From RGIG8748 sp045544515 (GTDB taxonomy: Bacteria > Bacillota > Clostridia > UMGS1810): a DNA stretch of 64,000 nt. Position numbers and translations under genes: made by a program. Location of the stretch: contig JAZPZD010000015.1 of assembly GCA_045544515.1 (NCBI GenBank), positions 1 to 64,000 on the forward strand. Reading direction: 5' to 3'. Position 1 is the stretch's first letter. Each line of letters starts with the position of its first letter. Below are positions 8,337-17,500 of the stretch, one piece after another. Under the pieces are notes generated by a model. The model ran no database searches. It had not been told where the DNA came from and saw nothing but the letters and a program-made list of their open reading frames with translations.

Positions 8337-8927
8337 ATGGTTTTTGTTTATATTATTCTGGCATTAATCTGTCTTATTCTTCTTTTTATATTAACAGCAA
8401 AAATCAAGATTTTTTTTGAATATAAAAAATATCCCGGTGAAAAGCTATATACAGACTACAAAGTAACTATATCGGGATTCAACCTTAATCCGATTCTGAA
8501 AAAAATAATAAAAAAAGCACCCGAAAACAAAGATGCAAAGAAAAAAGACGGACAAGCCTTTGTTAAAAAAATCAAATCGTATGCCAAAACGATATCCCTC
8601 GTTTCCAAGACATATGCAAAAAACAGATGGTTTATACGCAAAAGGCTAAAGGCGGAAATGATAGAATTTCACCTAAAGTTCGGTCTTAACGATGCGGCAC
8701 AGACCGGCATTGCAACCGGAGCAATATGGTCTCTTCTCTATGCGGTTTTGGCACTTATAGGACAGATAGGAACACTTAAAAATCACAACTTTGAGGTTGT
8801 GCCTGTGTACACCGAGGCAGGCTTTATCTCGCAGGGGAGCATACGGATAAGCTTCAGGCTTATAGGTATAGCCACAATTTTGTACAAGCTATACTCAACA
8901 TATAATAAGTTAAAGAAAAATTTATAA
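8337..8927 (+). CDS. DUF2953 family membrane-anchored protein
   Basis: A 196-residue protein with one N-terminal membrane segment (about 2-22) and a basic cytoplasmic or spore-facing body; the segment KFGLNDAAQTGIATGAIWSL (about 119-138) is typical of DUF2953. Family members lie next to ytfJ in many spore formers, and a sporulation role is likely but not shown. I prefer ATG at 8337, with AAAGGA upstream, over TTG at 8319, which has no good ribosome binding site. Confidence 0.8.
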   Translation: MVFVYIILALICLILLFILTAKIKIFFEYKKYPGEKLYTDYKVTISGFNLNPILKKIIKKAPENKDAKKKDGQAFVKKIKSYAKTISLVSKTYAKNRWFIRKRLKAEMIEFHLKFGLNDAAQTGIATGAIWSLLYAVLALIGQIGTLKNHNFEVVPVYTEAGFISQGSIRISFRLIGIATILYKLYSTYNKLKKNL

Positions 8928-8942
8928 AAAGGCGGCGATATT

Positions 8943-9374
8943 ATGGAAAAACATCCTATTGAAGGCTTAATGAGCGAAGCGATGGATCACATCAGACAAC
9001 TGGTAGATGTAAACACTATTGTCGGAAATCCCGTAACAACACCCGACGGAACTACTATAATACCCATATCCAAGGTGGCATTTGGCTTTGGTGCAGGCGG
9101 AAGCGAATTCAGTGCAAAACCCGACAAACAGCCCGACGGCTCGCTCTTTGGCGGCGGCTCCGGCGGCGGTGTAAGCATAAGCCCTGTGGCTTTTCTCGTG
9201 GTAAACTCCGAGCAGATTAAACTGCTCCCCGTAACAAACAAATCCACAACAGCGGACAAGATTATTGACCTTGTACCCGAAATTATCAACAAGGTAAATA
9301 AGATAGCAAACGACTTTATTGACAAAAAATCTCAAAAAGACAATTCAGATAATTCAAGCGAAATCGAATTATAA
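8943..9374 (+). CDS. ytfJ: GerW family sporulation protein YtfJ
   Basis: A 143-residue protein of the YtfJ/GerW family, made in the forespore in Bacillus and needed there for normal L-alanine germination. Seen: the Gly-rich core FGFGAGGSEF and GGGSGGGVSISPVAFLVV (about 49-95), which is diagnostic, and a variable charged tail. It ends the lysA-to-ytfJ cluster, followed by a strong terminator. The ribosome binding site is GGCGG-like. Confidence 0.93.
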   Translation: MEKHPIEGLMSEAMDHIRQLVDVNTIVGNPVTTPDGTTIIPISKVAFGFGAGGSEFSAKPDKQPDGSLFGGGSGGGVSISPVAFLVVNSEQIKLLPVTNKSTTADKIIDLVPEIINKVNKIANDFIDKKSQKDNSDNSSEIEL

Positions 9375-9377
9375 GTA

Positions 9378-9414
9378 AATCAGCGTGTCGCAAAAGCGGC
9401 ACGCTGATTTTTTG
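9378..9414. terminator. Bidirectional terminator
   Basis: A 10-bp stem (aatcagcgtg and complement) with T-tract TTTTTTG on the plus strand and A/T-rich flank on the other, between convergent ytfJ and asnB. Confidence 0.85.
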
Positions 9415-9415
9415 T

Positions 9416-11242
9416 TTAAACATCTATTTTGACATCAAATTTTTCCATCCAGTAGTTTAGCTGAATAAGATATGCCATAGTCTGCGGTGTTGCCATCAGC
9501 TGACCGTACCAGGGCTCTTCTCTGTCGGTATCCAAGAGAGATTTTACCGCATCATAGTCCGCTATAGCAAAAAGCGGTGCGTCGGTATCTTCTGTGATAT
9601 CTTCCAGCATTTTTGCAACAGCGTTTCTGTACGACGGGTTGTGCGTTTTGGGGTACGGGCTTTTCTTTCTGTACAATATTTCGGGCGGTAGTATTCCCTC
9701 TGCCGCCGCACGAAGAAGGCCTTTTTCTCTGCCGAACAAATCCTTGTATTCCCAAGGCACACTGTACATATATTCTGCTATACGCCAGTCGCAAAACGGT
9801 ACCCTCACCTCAAGCCCCGAATACATACTCATTCTGTCCTTTCTGTCCAGAAGTGTCTGCATAAACCAGTTCATATTGAGATACACCATTTCTTTCATAC
9901 GGCTGTCTACGCCTGTATCCATAGGGTATTTCGGTGCAAGCTGTATATATTCGTCATACAGACTGTTTACATAGTTTTTAGCATCTATCTCAAATTCTTT
10001 TTTCAAAAATGTACTTCTGTACTCGGTAGACTGTGCCCAGGGAAAACCATACGCCATTCTGATTTTTTCGTCTCTGTACCAAGGGTATCCGCCAAAGATT
10101 TCATCGGCACATTCGCCCGAGAGTGCTACTGTAACATGCTTTTTAATTTCTTGGCAAAAAAGAAGAAGCGACGAATCCACATCTGCCATTCCGGGCAAAT
10201 CCCTCGCATCTACGGCTTTTTTGAGAGCATCGGCAAGCTCGGGGGTGTCTATTACTATCATATGGTGGTTTGAGTCCAGATACTTTTGCATTATATCGAT
10301 ATACATTTCGTCAGAGTTGGGCTGAAAGCGGCTTTTTTTGAAGTATTTGTCGTTGTCACGGTATGTTACCGAAAAGGTGGTCAATCTCTCTCCCCTTTTT
10401 TTCATATACGATGCCGCAACGGAGGATATGATGCTCGAATCCAGTCCGCCCGATAAAAATGTGCCTATGGGCACATCGGAAACGAGCTGTCTTTCTATGG
10501 CATCTTTTACCAGAAACCGCACCTTTTCTATGGTGAGGTCCTTGCTGTCGGTGTGCTTTTTGGCAGTTACATCCCAGTATTTTTCTATACGCAAGCCGTC
10601 CTTGTCAAAATACGCAAGGTGGCCTCTCTTGATTTCGTTTATGCCTTTGAACACTCCATATCCGGGAGTTCTGCCGGGACCTATGAGCATTAGCTCTGAT
10701 ATGGATTTTTTGTCAATTACGGCATCTATTTCAGGATGCAAAAGGATGGTCTTTATCTCCGATGCAAACACGAGCCTCCCTGAACATTTGTGATAGAAAA
10801 GGGGCTTTACGCCTATCCTGTCTCTTGCAAGAAAGAGCCTTTTGGCATTTTTCTCCCATACGGCAAAGGCAAAGATTCCGTTTAGCATATTTACACATTC
10901 CTTGCCATAGAGTGCATACAGCTTTAAAAGTACCTCTGTGTCCGAATTGGTTTCAAATTTTATCCCCATTGATTTTAGCTTTTCCTTGAGTTCTTTTGTG
11001 TTGTAAAGTTCCCCGTTGTATACTATGGTATAGGTTTCGCCCCGATAGGCAAATGTCATAGGCTGCCTGCCCTTTTCTACATCTATTACACTTAATCTTG
11101 CGTGGAGAAGAACTGCATTTTTCTCTCTGTATATACCGTCATCGTCAGGGCCGCGTCTTTTCATAGAAGAAATCATATTTTTGTGATAATCCTTTATGTC
11201 AAGACACCTTGAAAAATCAATTTCGCCGGCTATTGAGCACAT
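9416..11242 (-). CDS. asnB: Asparagine synthase (glutamine-hydrolysing)
   Basis: A 608-residue two-domain enzyme making asparagine from aspartate, glutamine and ATP. The N-terminal Ntn amidotransferase domain starts MCSIAGE, with Cys2 as the nucleophile after Met removal, and has RGPDDDG and YNGELYN. The synthetase domain has the ATP-pyrophosphatase loop FLSGGLDSS (about 264-272) and ALSGECADEIFGGY (about 375-388). Length is normal for the AsnB class. GAGGTGAT precedes ATG. It is the last gene of the minus-strand group that starts at 13859; AsnB-like enzymes can also amidate cell-envelope components, but the plain reading is asparagine synthesis. Confidence 0.94.
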   Translation of the reverse strand: MCSIAGEIDFSRCLDIKDYHKNMISSMKRRGPDDDGIYREKNAVLLHARLSVIDVEKGRQPMTFAYRGETYTIVYNGELYNTKELKEKLKSMGIKFETNSDTEVLLKLYALYGKECVNMLNGIFAFAVWEKNAKRLFLARDRIGVKPLFYHKCSGRLVFASEIKTILLHPEIDAVIDKKSISELMLIGPGRTPGYGVFKGINEIKRGHLAYFDKDGLRIEKYWDVTAKKHTDSKDLTIEKVRFLVKDAIERQLVSDVPIGTFLSGGLDSSIISSVAASYMKKRGERLTTFSVTYRDNDKYFKKSRFQPNSDEMYIDIMQKYLDSNHHMIVIDTPELADALKKAVDARDLPGMADVDSSLLLFCQEIKKHVTVALSGECADEIFGGYPWYRDEKIRMAYGFPWAQSTEYRSTFLKKEFEIDAKNYVNSLYDEYIQLAPKYPMDTGVDSRMKEMVYLNMNWFMQTLLDRKDRMSMYSGLEVRVPFCDWRIAEYMYSVPWEYKDLFGREKGLLRAAAEGILPPEILYRKKSPYPKTHNPSYRNAVAKMLEDITEDTDAPLFAIADYDAVKSLLDTDREEPWYGQLMATPQTMAYLIQLNYWMEKFDVKIDV

Positions 11243-11285
11243 AATATCACCTCTTTTTTAATATATGTTCCGAGGCTTGTTTTTG

Positions 11286-12443
11286 TTAAAAATTAAATGC
11301 TATATATGCCATAAGGCTACTTCCGTATTTGAGGGCATCGGTGTCAAAGCTAACCTTTCTGTGATGCAGCGGGTATTTGTATCCGTCATCGATACTTCCT
11401 GCGCAAATGCTTGCCATAGCTGTTGGTACAAGACGGCTTACATAGCTAAAATCCTCCGAACCGCCGCCGCGGGTGCTTCGGGGCAGCATATCGTAGGTTA
11501 CTACCTTTTCTTCTCCCAGGAATATCTTTGATAAATCACATACTTTTTTTAAAAACACCGCATCATTTAAAAACGGCGGACATCCTCTTGTAAATTCCAC
11601 ATCTGCCGAGCATCGCAAGGCACTGCATACGCCAGTTGTTATCTCGGTGAGCCTTTTTTGGACAAATTCTCTGCATGATTGGCTATAAGAACGCATCGTG
11701 CCTGACAGGCGGACAGTATCGGGGATTACATTGTGCACTGTGCCTGCATTTACAGAGCCAATGGTAATTACCGCACTGTCAAAAACCCCCAGTTCCCTGG
11801 AATTAATCGTTTGTATGGCATCTATCGTATGTGCTGCGGCATTTATGGGGTCTATGCCCGTATCGGGTTTCGAACCGTGACAGCCTTTGCCTTTGATAGT
11901 TATTTCAAAATAGTCTGCCGAGGGGGCGGTTTCTCCCTCGCAGCCAAATATCACAGTCCCTGTGGGATAGTTAACTGCCGTTGCCACATGCAGCATAAAG
12001 GCGGCATCGGGTTTTGGATTTTCCAGAATTCCTGCATGTATCATATCCTTGGCACCTTCCAGAATTTCCTCTGCACCCTGAAACATAAGCTTTACCTTGC
12101 TTTCAAGCCTTGCCTCATTTTTCTTAAGTACTGCCGCACATCCAAGGAGCATTGCGGTGTGCATATCGTGTCCGCAAAGGTGTTTGCTTTCCTTGGTGCC
12201 GTCGGGAGCCTCTGCCAAAAGTGCATCCATATCTGCACGCAAAAGCAGTGTCCTCTCCCCTTTTCCTATCACTGCACCAAGGCCGCATCTTCCGTATTCA
12301 CAAGCCTCTATCCCCATATCGTTTAGCCTCTTTTTTACATATGCCTTGGTCCTTTCAAGGTCAAAGGCTGTTTCGGGAATTGAATGAAGATATTTGTAAT
12401 CTTGAAGCAGCTTTTTTTCGTCACAAAAAAAATCAAAGGACAT
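11286..12443 (-). CDS. M20 family amidohydrolase (IAL-DAP/hippurate hydrolase type)
   Basis: A 385-residue metal-dependent hydrolase. Metal-binding motifs are LLLRADMDALL (about 66-76), LCGHDMHTAMLLG (about 89-101), the catalytic FQGAEEILEGAKDMI (about 120-134), MLHVAT (about 149-154) and GGGSEDFSYV (about 341-350). A dimerisation domain lies between about 170 and 285. Family members remove acyl groups from amino acids or from indole-auxin-like conjugates; N-acetyl-diaminopimelate deacetylase is the closest named possibility, but the substrate cannot be decided. GAGGTGAT precedes ATG, identical to asnB. Confidence 0.85.
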   Translation of the reverse strand: MSFDFFCDEKKLLQDYKYLHSIPETAFDLERTKAYVKKRLNDMGIEACEYGRCGLGAVIGKGERTLLLRADMDALLAEAPDGTKESKHLCGHDMHTAMLLGCAAVLKKNEARLESKVKLMFQGAEEILEGAKDMIHAGILENPKPDAAFMLHVATAVNYPTGTVIFGCEGETAPSADYFEITIKGKGCHGSKPDTGIDPINAAAHTIDAIQTINSRELGVFDSAVITIGSVNAGTVHNVIPDTVRLSGTMRSYSQSCREFVQKRLTEITTGVCSALRCSADVEFTRGCPPFLNDAVFLKKVCDLSKIFLGEEKVVTYDMLPRSTRGGGSEDFSYVSRLVPTAMASICAGSIDDGYKYPLHHRKVSFDTDALKYGSSLMAYIAFNF

Positions 12444-12484
12444 AATATCACCTCTTGGGATATTATGCCCTTTTAAAAAAATTA

Positions 12485-13015
12485 TTATTGCAATTGGTCA
12501 TTTTTGATTTCTTTTCTATGAACAAACATATTTATAATCATCGCCGATGCAACACCTACCAAAGTCTGTACAACACGCATCACAGCGTAGAGATAGATGT
12601 TTTTTTCGTCAAGAGAAACCATACAGATAATGGCTATGATAGCTGCAACACCGCAAAAGTTCTCGCATTTGGTGATTTCGGCAAACACAAGCGAAACAAG
12701 TGTGGCAATAAGCACAAAAGCAAACTCCGCAAGTAAATGCCACAATCCGTCATCTATTTTGGCAGTTATGAAAAACGACAGAGTTATAAACACAAGACCT
12801 GTTGCAAGACCGATAAGAGTTGCCTTGATTCTTAATTTGCCGAACTTTTGGGTTTTTTCGGGAGTTTCTCTTATTTCTATTACCGAATAGATGTAGGCAA
12901 AAATCGGATGTGCCTCGAGCATCGGTAGAAAAAGGCGTATTATCTGCCAAATTAAAAATGCAACCCCCAAAGCCAGAAGGCTCTTTACCTTTCGCATACC
13001 GATATGAAGTTTCAT
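12485..13015 (-). CDS. Aromatic acid exporter / FUSC-like membrane protein
   Basis: A 176-residue protein with four to five hydrophobic segments resembling the membrane half of the ArAE_1/FUSC family (LKIGMRKVKSLLALGVAFLIWQ-type opening). It is short, lacking the long cytoplasmic tail of full-length members. Such proteins are proposed to export organic acids; none is shown here. ATG at 13015 is chosen because GAGGGGG lies 7-8 bases upstream; the ATG at 13042 has no such site. It lies 9 bases after the alpha/beta hydrolase stop, so the two are cotranscribed. Confidence 0.7.
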   Translation of the reverse strand: MKLHIGMRKVKSLLALGVAFLIWQIIRLFLPMLEAHPIFAYIYSVIEIRETPEKTQKFGKLRIKATLIGLATGLVFITLSFFITAKIDDGLWHLLAEFAFVLIATLVSLVFAEITKCENFCGVAAIIAIICMVSLDEKNIYLYAVMRVVQTLVGVASAMIINMFVHRKEIKNDQLQ

Positions 13016-13052
13016 TTCTTTAGCCCCCTCAAAAACCATCATTGTATTTTAA

Positions 13053-13859
13053 TTAAAAATTATTAATCCACCTTATTGCCATATCGCTCCAAGCGGCAAC
13101 CTCGGGGAGTATCATACCCGTCTGTACCTCTGCCAGGGACAGTCCGTGCTCGCCTTTGGGGAAGATATGTGCCTCGCACTCAACACCGTTTTCAACCAGG
13201 GCATTTACAAAGCGTGTTGTGCTTACCACAGGGACAAGTGCATCTTCAAATGTATGCCATATAAATGTTCTGGGGGTGTCCTTATTTACATAGTTTTCAA
13301 GGCCGAAAAATTGCTTTACATCTTCTCTGCCTGCAACAAAGTTATCCATAGTTCCCATATGAGTATCGTGGTCAGTTATAACAGGATAGCACAAAATCAT
13401 TCCGTTTGGCTTATTTTCCAGACCCTCAACGCCCGAGAATTTGCGAACAATCTCTTTGTCATAATGAACACCGATGCTCGCAGCCAGATGTCCGCCTGCC
13501 GAAAATCCGCAGACAAACACTTTGTCCTTGTCAATGCCGTTTTCGTCAGCGATTTGCCTTACATACTTAACAGCCTTTGAAAGCTCGCAGCAGGGAGCAG
13601 GCCAGCCCGCAGGCGAAACCGCATAGTCCAGAACAAAGCAGTGGAACCCTGCAGACAAAAACTTCATAGCAATAGGCTCTGCCTCCCTTGCCGATGTAAA
13701 TGCGTATCCGCCGCCGGGACAAATGATAATTGCGGGACGCACAGTCCAGCTAACCTCTGACGGTGTAAGAATATACGATGTCAATGTGGTTTTTCTCGAA
13801 GGACTACTTACGCCCATTGCCTCATAATCAACACTAAAGTCTTGTACATTGTAAATCAT
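13053..13859 (-). CDS. Alpha/beta hydrolase (BD-FAE/acetyl-xylan-esterase-like)
   Basis: A 268-residue cytoplasmic serine hydrolase. The oxyanion motif PGGGYAF (about 48-54), nucleophile elbow VCGFSAGGH (about 114-122; Ser118), and late Asp and His (about 207 and 239, KGEHGLS) give a complete catalytic triad. It resembles esterases that remove acetyl or feruloyl groups from plant polysaccharides. No signal peptide. It is first in the minus-strand group down to asnB and has a sigma-A-type promoter 40 bases upstream. Confidence 0.85.
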   Translation of the reverse strand: MIYNVQDFSVDYEAMGVSSPSRKTTLTSYILTPSEVSWTVRPAIIICPGGGYAFTSAREAEPIAMKFLSAGFHCFVLDYAVSPAGWPAPCCELSKAVKYVRQIADENGIDKDKVFVCGFSAGGHLAASIGVHYDKEIVRKFSGVEGLENKPNGMILCYPVITDHDTHMGTMDNFVAGREDVKQFFGLENYVNKDTPRTFIWHTFEDALVPVVSTTRFVNALVENGVECEAHIFPKGEHGLSLAEVQTGMILPEVAAWSDMAIRWINNF

Positions 13860-13896
13860 AAAAAATCCCTCTTTTATATATTAATTTTGTAAACTA

Positions 13897-13925
13897 ATTA
13901 TATCACATCTTACAAAAATCGTCAA
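13897..13925 (-). promoter_or_regulatory. Promoter of the hydrolase-asnB group
   Basis: Minus-strand TTGACG (13920-13925) and TATAAT (13897-13902) with a 17-base spacer, 38 bases before the hydrolase start. Confidence 0.8.
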
Positions 13926-13971
13926 TCTTCGACAATGTTTTACAATTAAACAGATCTGCTTTCATAACAGC

Positions 13972-14003
13972 ATTCTGCGGCGACAAAAATGTTACCGCAG
14001 AAT
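13972..14003. terminator. Hairpin after the candidate immunity gene
   Basis: Perfect 9-bp arms (attctgcgg / ccgcagaat) with a 14-base loop just downstream of the minus-strand gene ending at 14012. The T-tract is on the plus-strand side only, so termination of the minus-strand transcript is uncertain. Confidence 0.4.
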
Positions 14004-14011
14004 ACAATTTT

Positions 14012-14563
14012 TTATCTTTTTACATACTTGTAGTACATCTTTGAATAATTATCACCATATGTTATTTGTGTTATATGCGTATATGGAATATTGTGTATTT
14101 CATCATCCCATATACCATCCATGCCAATGTCTTTAAAGTTAATACTATCATCCTCTATAGTTATAATTTTCCCCATATAGAATGAACATCTTTCTAACTG
14201 TTGCTCACACTGTATGCATACAAAGCCATCATATTTTTCCAATTGCAACAATATTTCCTTCAAAGAATTTATTTCTTTTACATGTTCCTGTTTAATTTTA
14301 TCTTGCAAACCTTCAGATACACATATTTGTTCGTTAAATGAATCACTTTCTTTTGAGTAAGCATCAACGATGTCTTTAGTACACAAAATAGCATAACCTT
14401 CATCATAAAAATCAACTATTACTGTTGTCAAAATAAAATTTTCTGACAGACGAATTGGAAATCCTAAAATAGATGTGGTTTCACCATTAAAACATCTCTC
14501 TATATTCATTAAAAATTTATTGTCAATATGATATTTTATTATTTCTTTTTGCTCACTTGTCAT
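14012..14563 (-). CDS. Hypothetical protein, candidate immunity protein of the RHS locus
   Basis: A 183-residue soluble, acidic protein without signal peptide or membrane segment. I do not recognise a named domain; the beta-rich N-terminal half (GFPIRLSENFILTTVIVDFY, about 34-53) followed by a conserved-looking DGY/KDI-type segment and helices resembles small beta-barrel proteins seen beside polymorphic toxins. It starts 9 bases after the stop of the RHS gene, with AAGGTGAT spanning that stop, so it is cotranscribed and probably coupled. Position and size argue for an immunity role against the RHS C-terminal tail; this is inference. AT-richer than the flanking housekeeping genes. Confidence 0.6.
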   Translation of the reverse strand: MTSEQKEIIKYHIDNKFLMNIERCFNGETTSILGFPIRLSENFILTTVIVDFYDEGYAILCTKDIVDAYSKESDSFNEQICVSEGLQDKIKQEHVKEINSLKEILLQLEKYDGFVCIQCEQQLERCSFYMGKIITIEDDSINFKDIGMDGIWDDEIHNIPYTHITQITYGDNYSKMYYKYVKR

Positions 14564-14572
14564 ATAATCACC

Positions 14573-17500
14573 TTATTTCTTTTTATCCTTTCTCGGTGTT
14601 CTCCTTGCATCACCTTTTTCGCCACCAGCATCTTGTTGTCTTCTCGCTTGTCCTTCTTGATGTTTTCCCTTGGTGCTTGGTCTCGCTCCCTTAGAATGTT
14701 CTTTAAAATAAATTATTGCACCGCCTATTATTGCTGCAGCTCCAGCGACTATATAAGGGGCGGCTTCAGCCAGTATGGCTGCACCGAGCGAACCAGCTAA
14801 AACAGAACGCCCACTCGGATCGATATACTTAATCGGATTATTTCTACAGTACACATATCTGTTCATATCAAGAGGATTAGAGATTTCGCCCTCTTCGATG
14901 TCAAGACTTGTAAATCTGCCGATTTTAGGGTTATAGTATCTTGCACGAAGATAAATCATATCAAGCTCATCATCATAATATTCTCCGGCATACTTTATTG
15001 GATTATCAACAGTTTCAGTTTCGCTACGAATTTCGCCCCAAGGAGTATATTCGTAAGTGTTAACAACTGTTCCTGCATCATTCACAAGTCCAACAACATC
15101 GCCATGAGCATTGTAAATGTAGTAATACCAACTGCCATTTGTCTTCCTTGCAAGTGGCTGATGTCCCCAAAGAATTTCATCGGTTACTGCTCCTGTGCTG
15201 TCCGTTTCTGCAACAACATTGTTATTGATGTCTATAACATATTGCTTATCATTTTTTTGAGTTCTAATGCCGTTTGCATCGTATTTATATGAGTAGGTGT
15301 TTGTTCCATCTGAATAGCCTGACATCCTATCCCATTCATCATAGGTAAAGGTTTCATCATTATGAGATATAACTGCACCCGTTTCGTTATAGGTGTATGT
15401 ATCGGTTACTTGACCATTAAGCTTGATTTCTTTAAGCTGATATTTTGCATCGTACACATAATCCTTAACATCGCCATTTGAATATGTTTCTTTTGTTCTG
15501 TTATTAAGTGCATCATATTCATAAGTAACAGACGAGCCATCGCTATAAGTAACAGATAAGAGTCTATCCAAGTTGTCATAAGAGTATTCGGTTTCAGCAC
15601 CATTTCGTGTTTCAGAGATAACATTTCCGTTAGCATCGTATTCATACAGGAATGTATTTATTGTTGTCGCACCCATTGCTGTAATCATACTTGTTACACG
15701 ATTTATATTATCATAATTATAGGTAGTTTTCAAGCCGTTTGGATAAGTTATTGATTTTACATAGCCTGTGTCATAATAGTCATAATCAAAGGTCTTGTTA
15801 TCAGAAACAATGGTATTCAAATTTCCATTTGCAGTATAGGTATAATTTTCTGTTCGTGTTGACGGCATAGCACTATTAGTCATATTTCCTATTGTAGAAT
15901 AGGTATAGCTCATATAATGCACATCATTTTGACGCTTTGCAGAAATATTACCAAGAGCATCGTACCCAAAGCGAATTTCCGGTGTCATTCCGTCTGTTGA
16001 AGCCGCAGTTACTTCACCATGCCAGTTATACCTTCTATGAATTTGGCTATTGCCACTTGTCTTAATAATAGGATGATCTACCTCATCGTACATATAAGAA
16101 AATATATTTTCTCCTTCGCGGACTTGTATTGATCTGCCTTTAGCATCTGCTGCATATTCGTTTGAATCCACTAACCTTATATCATAATTGAAGAATCTAA
16201 TTCTCATATCACCTTTTTCGTTACGATATGAAATTCTTGCTGACTTCTCATTTCCGTCAGGATCATAGATTTTTTCAAATGTTGGAGTATTAAATGTTGA
16301 ATAACTCGAGGTTGCCTTAACTCCATTTGGTAGGATTGTTTCCTTTAAGCGATTTGCAGCATCGTAAAAATATAGAGTTTCATGTCCGTTTGCAGTTGTG
16401 TAACTAATAACGTTGTTATTCAAATCATACTCATATGTTTCGTTAAGATAATCGGATGAGTTATCTGGATAAACAATATTTTCTATAGTATTACCATACA
16501 AGTCAAAAATTTGACCCATAAGTTTGCGTTCTGTTGTTTCTGTTGTGCCATTAAGTGATAAATCAACTTTATTTTGGATAGTGTCATATTCATAAATATA
16601 CACATTATTTTCACTATCGGTTATTGTTATAGGCCTATCAAAACCATCATAACTATAAATGGTAGAATGATTTTCATTATCAACAATTTTAATCAATCTA
16701 TCGTATGCATCATAGTAGTATTTTGTAGAATAACGCAAATAGTAGTTATCTGCATCCATTTTTGAAAAATCATACCTTTGGCTTACTTTCAAATTTCCAA
16801 CAGCATCATAAAAATTGATATATCCATCATAGACAGCCGCTGTGCTATCATCCGCAAACACACGGTAACAAGTTACTTGATCAACTGTATAGGTTGGCAT
16901 GTATGTCTCATAATCAGGACACATAGCGTTTGTGGCATATGCATGTTGTTCAATTGTATAGAATAGTCTTCCATCAAGATATTGAGTAAACGGCGAAACT
17001 ACCTGTTTTATTTTGCCATCAGAATAGTAAGTATAGTCAAAATATGACCCATCCGGCAACACTTCTCTTAGAGTATCACCTGTTATGTAATCATATACAT
17101 ATCCTGTTTGTGAATTTCCACCATCATATTGTTGTGTAATAACGGTCGGGTATAAACCATAGTTATCATAAGTATAAATTATTACAGCATCTCCGCCTAT
17201 AAGATTATGAAATCTCATAGGATCATTCTGCGTTGTTTTTGTCAAAAGTCCTGGATGTGTCGCATCTTCATAATAATATTGAATTTCTTCACCAACAGCA
17301 TTTTTGCTTTTCGTTAAAATGCCATTGTTTCCATATGTATAAGTCTCACTAACCTGTGGCTTACTAATGTTATTATAAAATCGTTTTTCCGTTATTAAAT
17401 GATATGTGTCATTATAGACGTATGATGTCATATATTTTTCTAATAATGATGGATTATTCTTTATGATTGCATCAACTTCTTTGGTTTCAGAAGCCAATCC

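Noticed and set aside
13972..14003. Hairpin as a firm terminator of the RHS operon
   Set aside because: The T-tract lies on the opposite strand, so kept only at low confidence.
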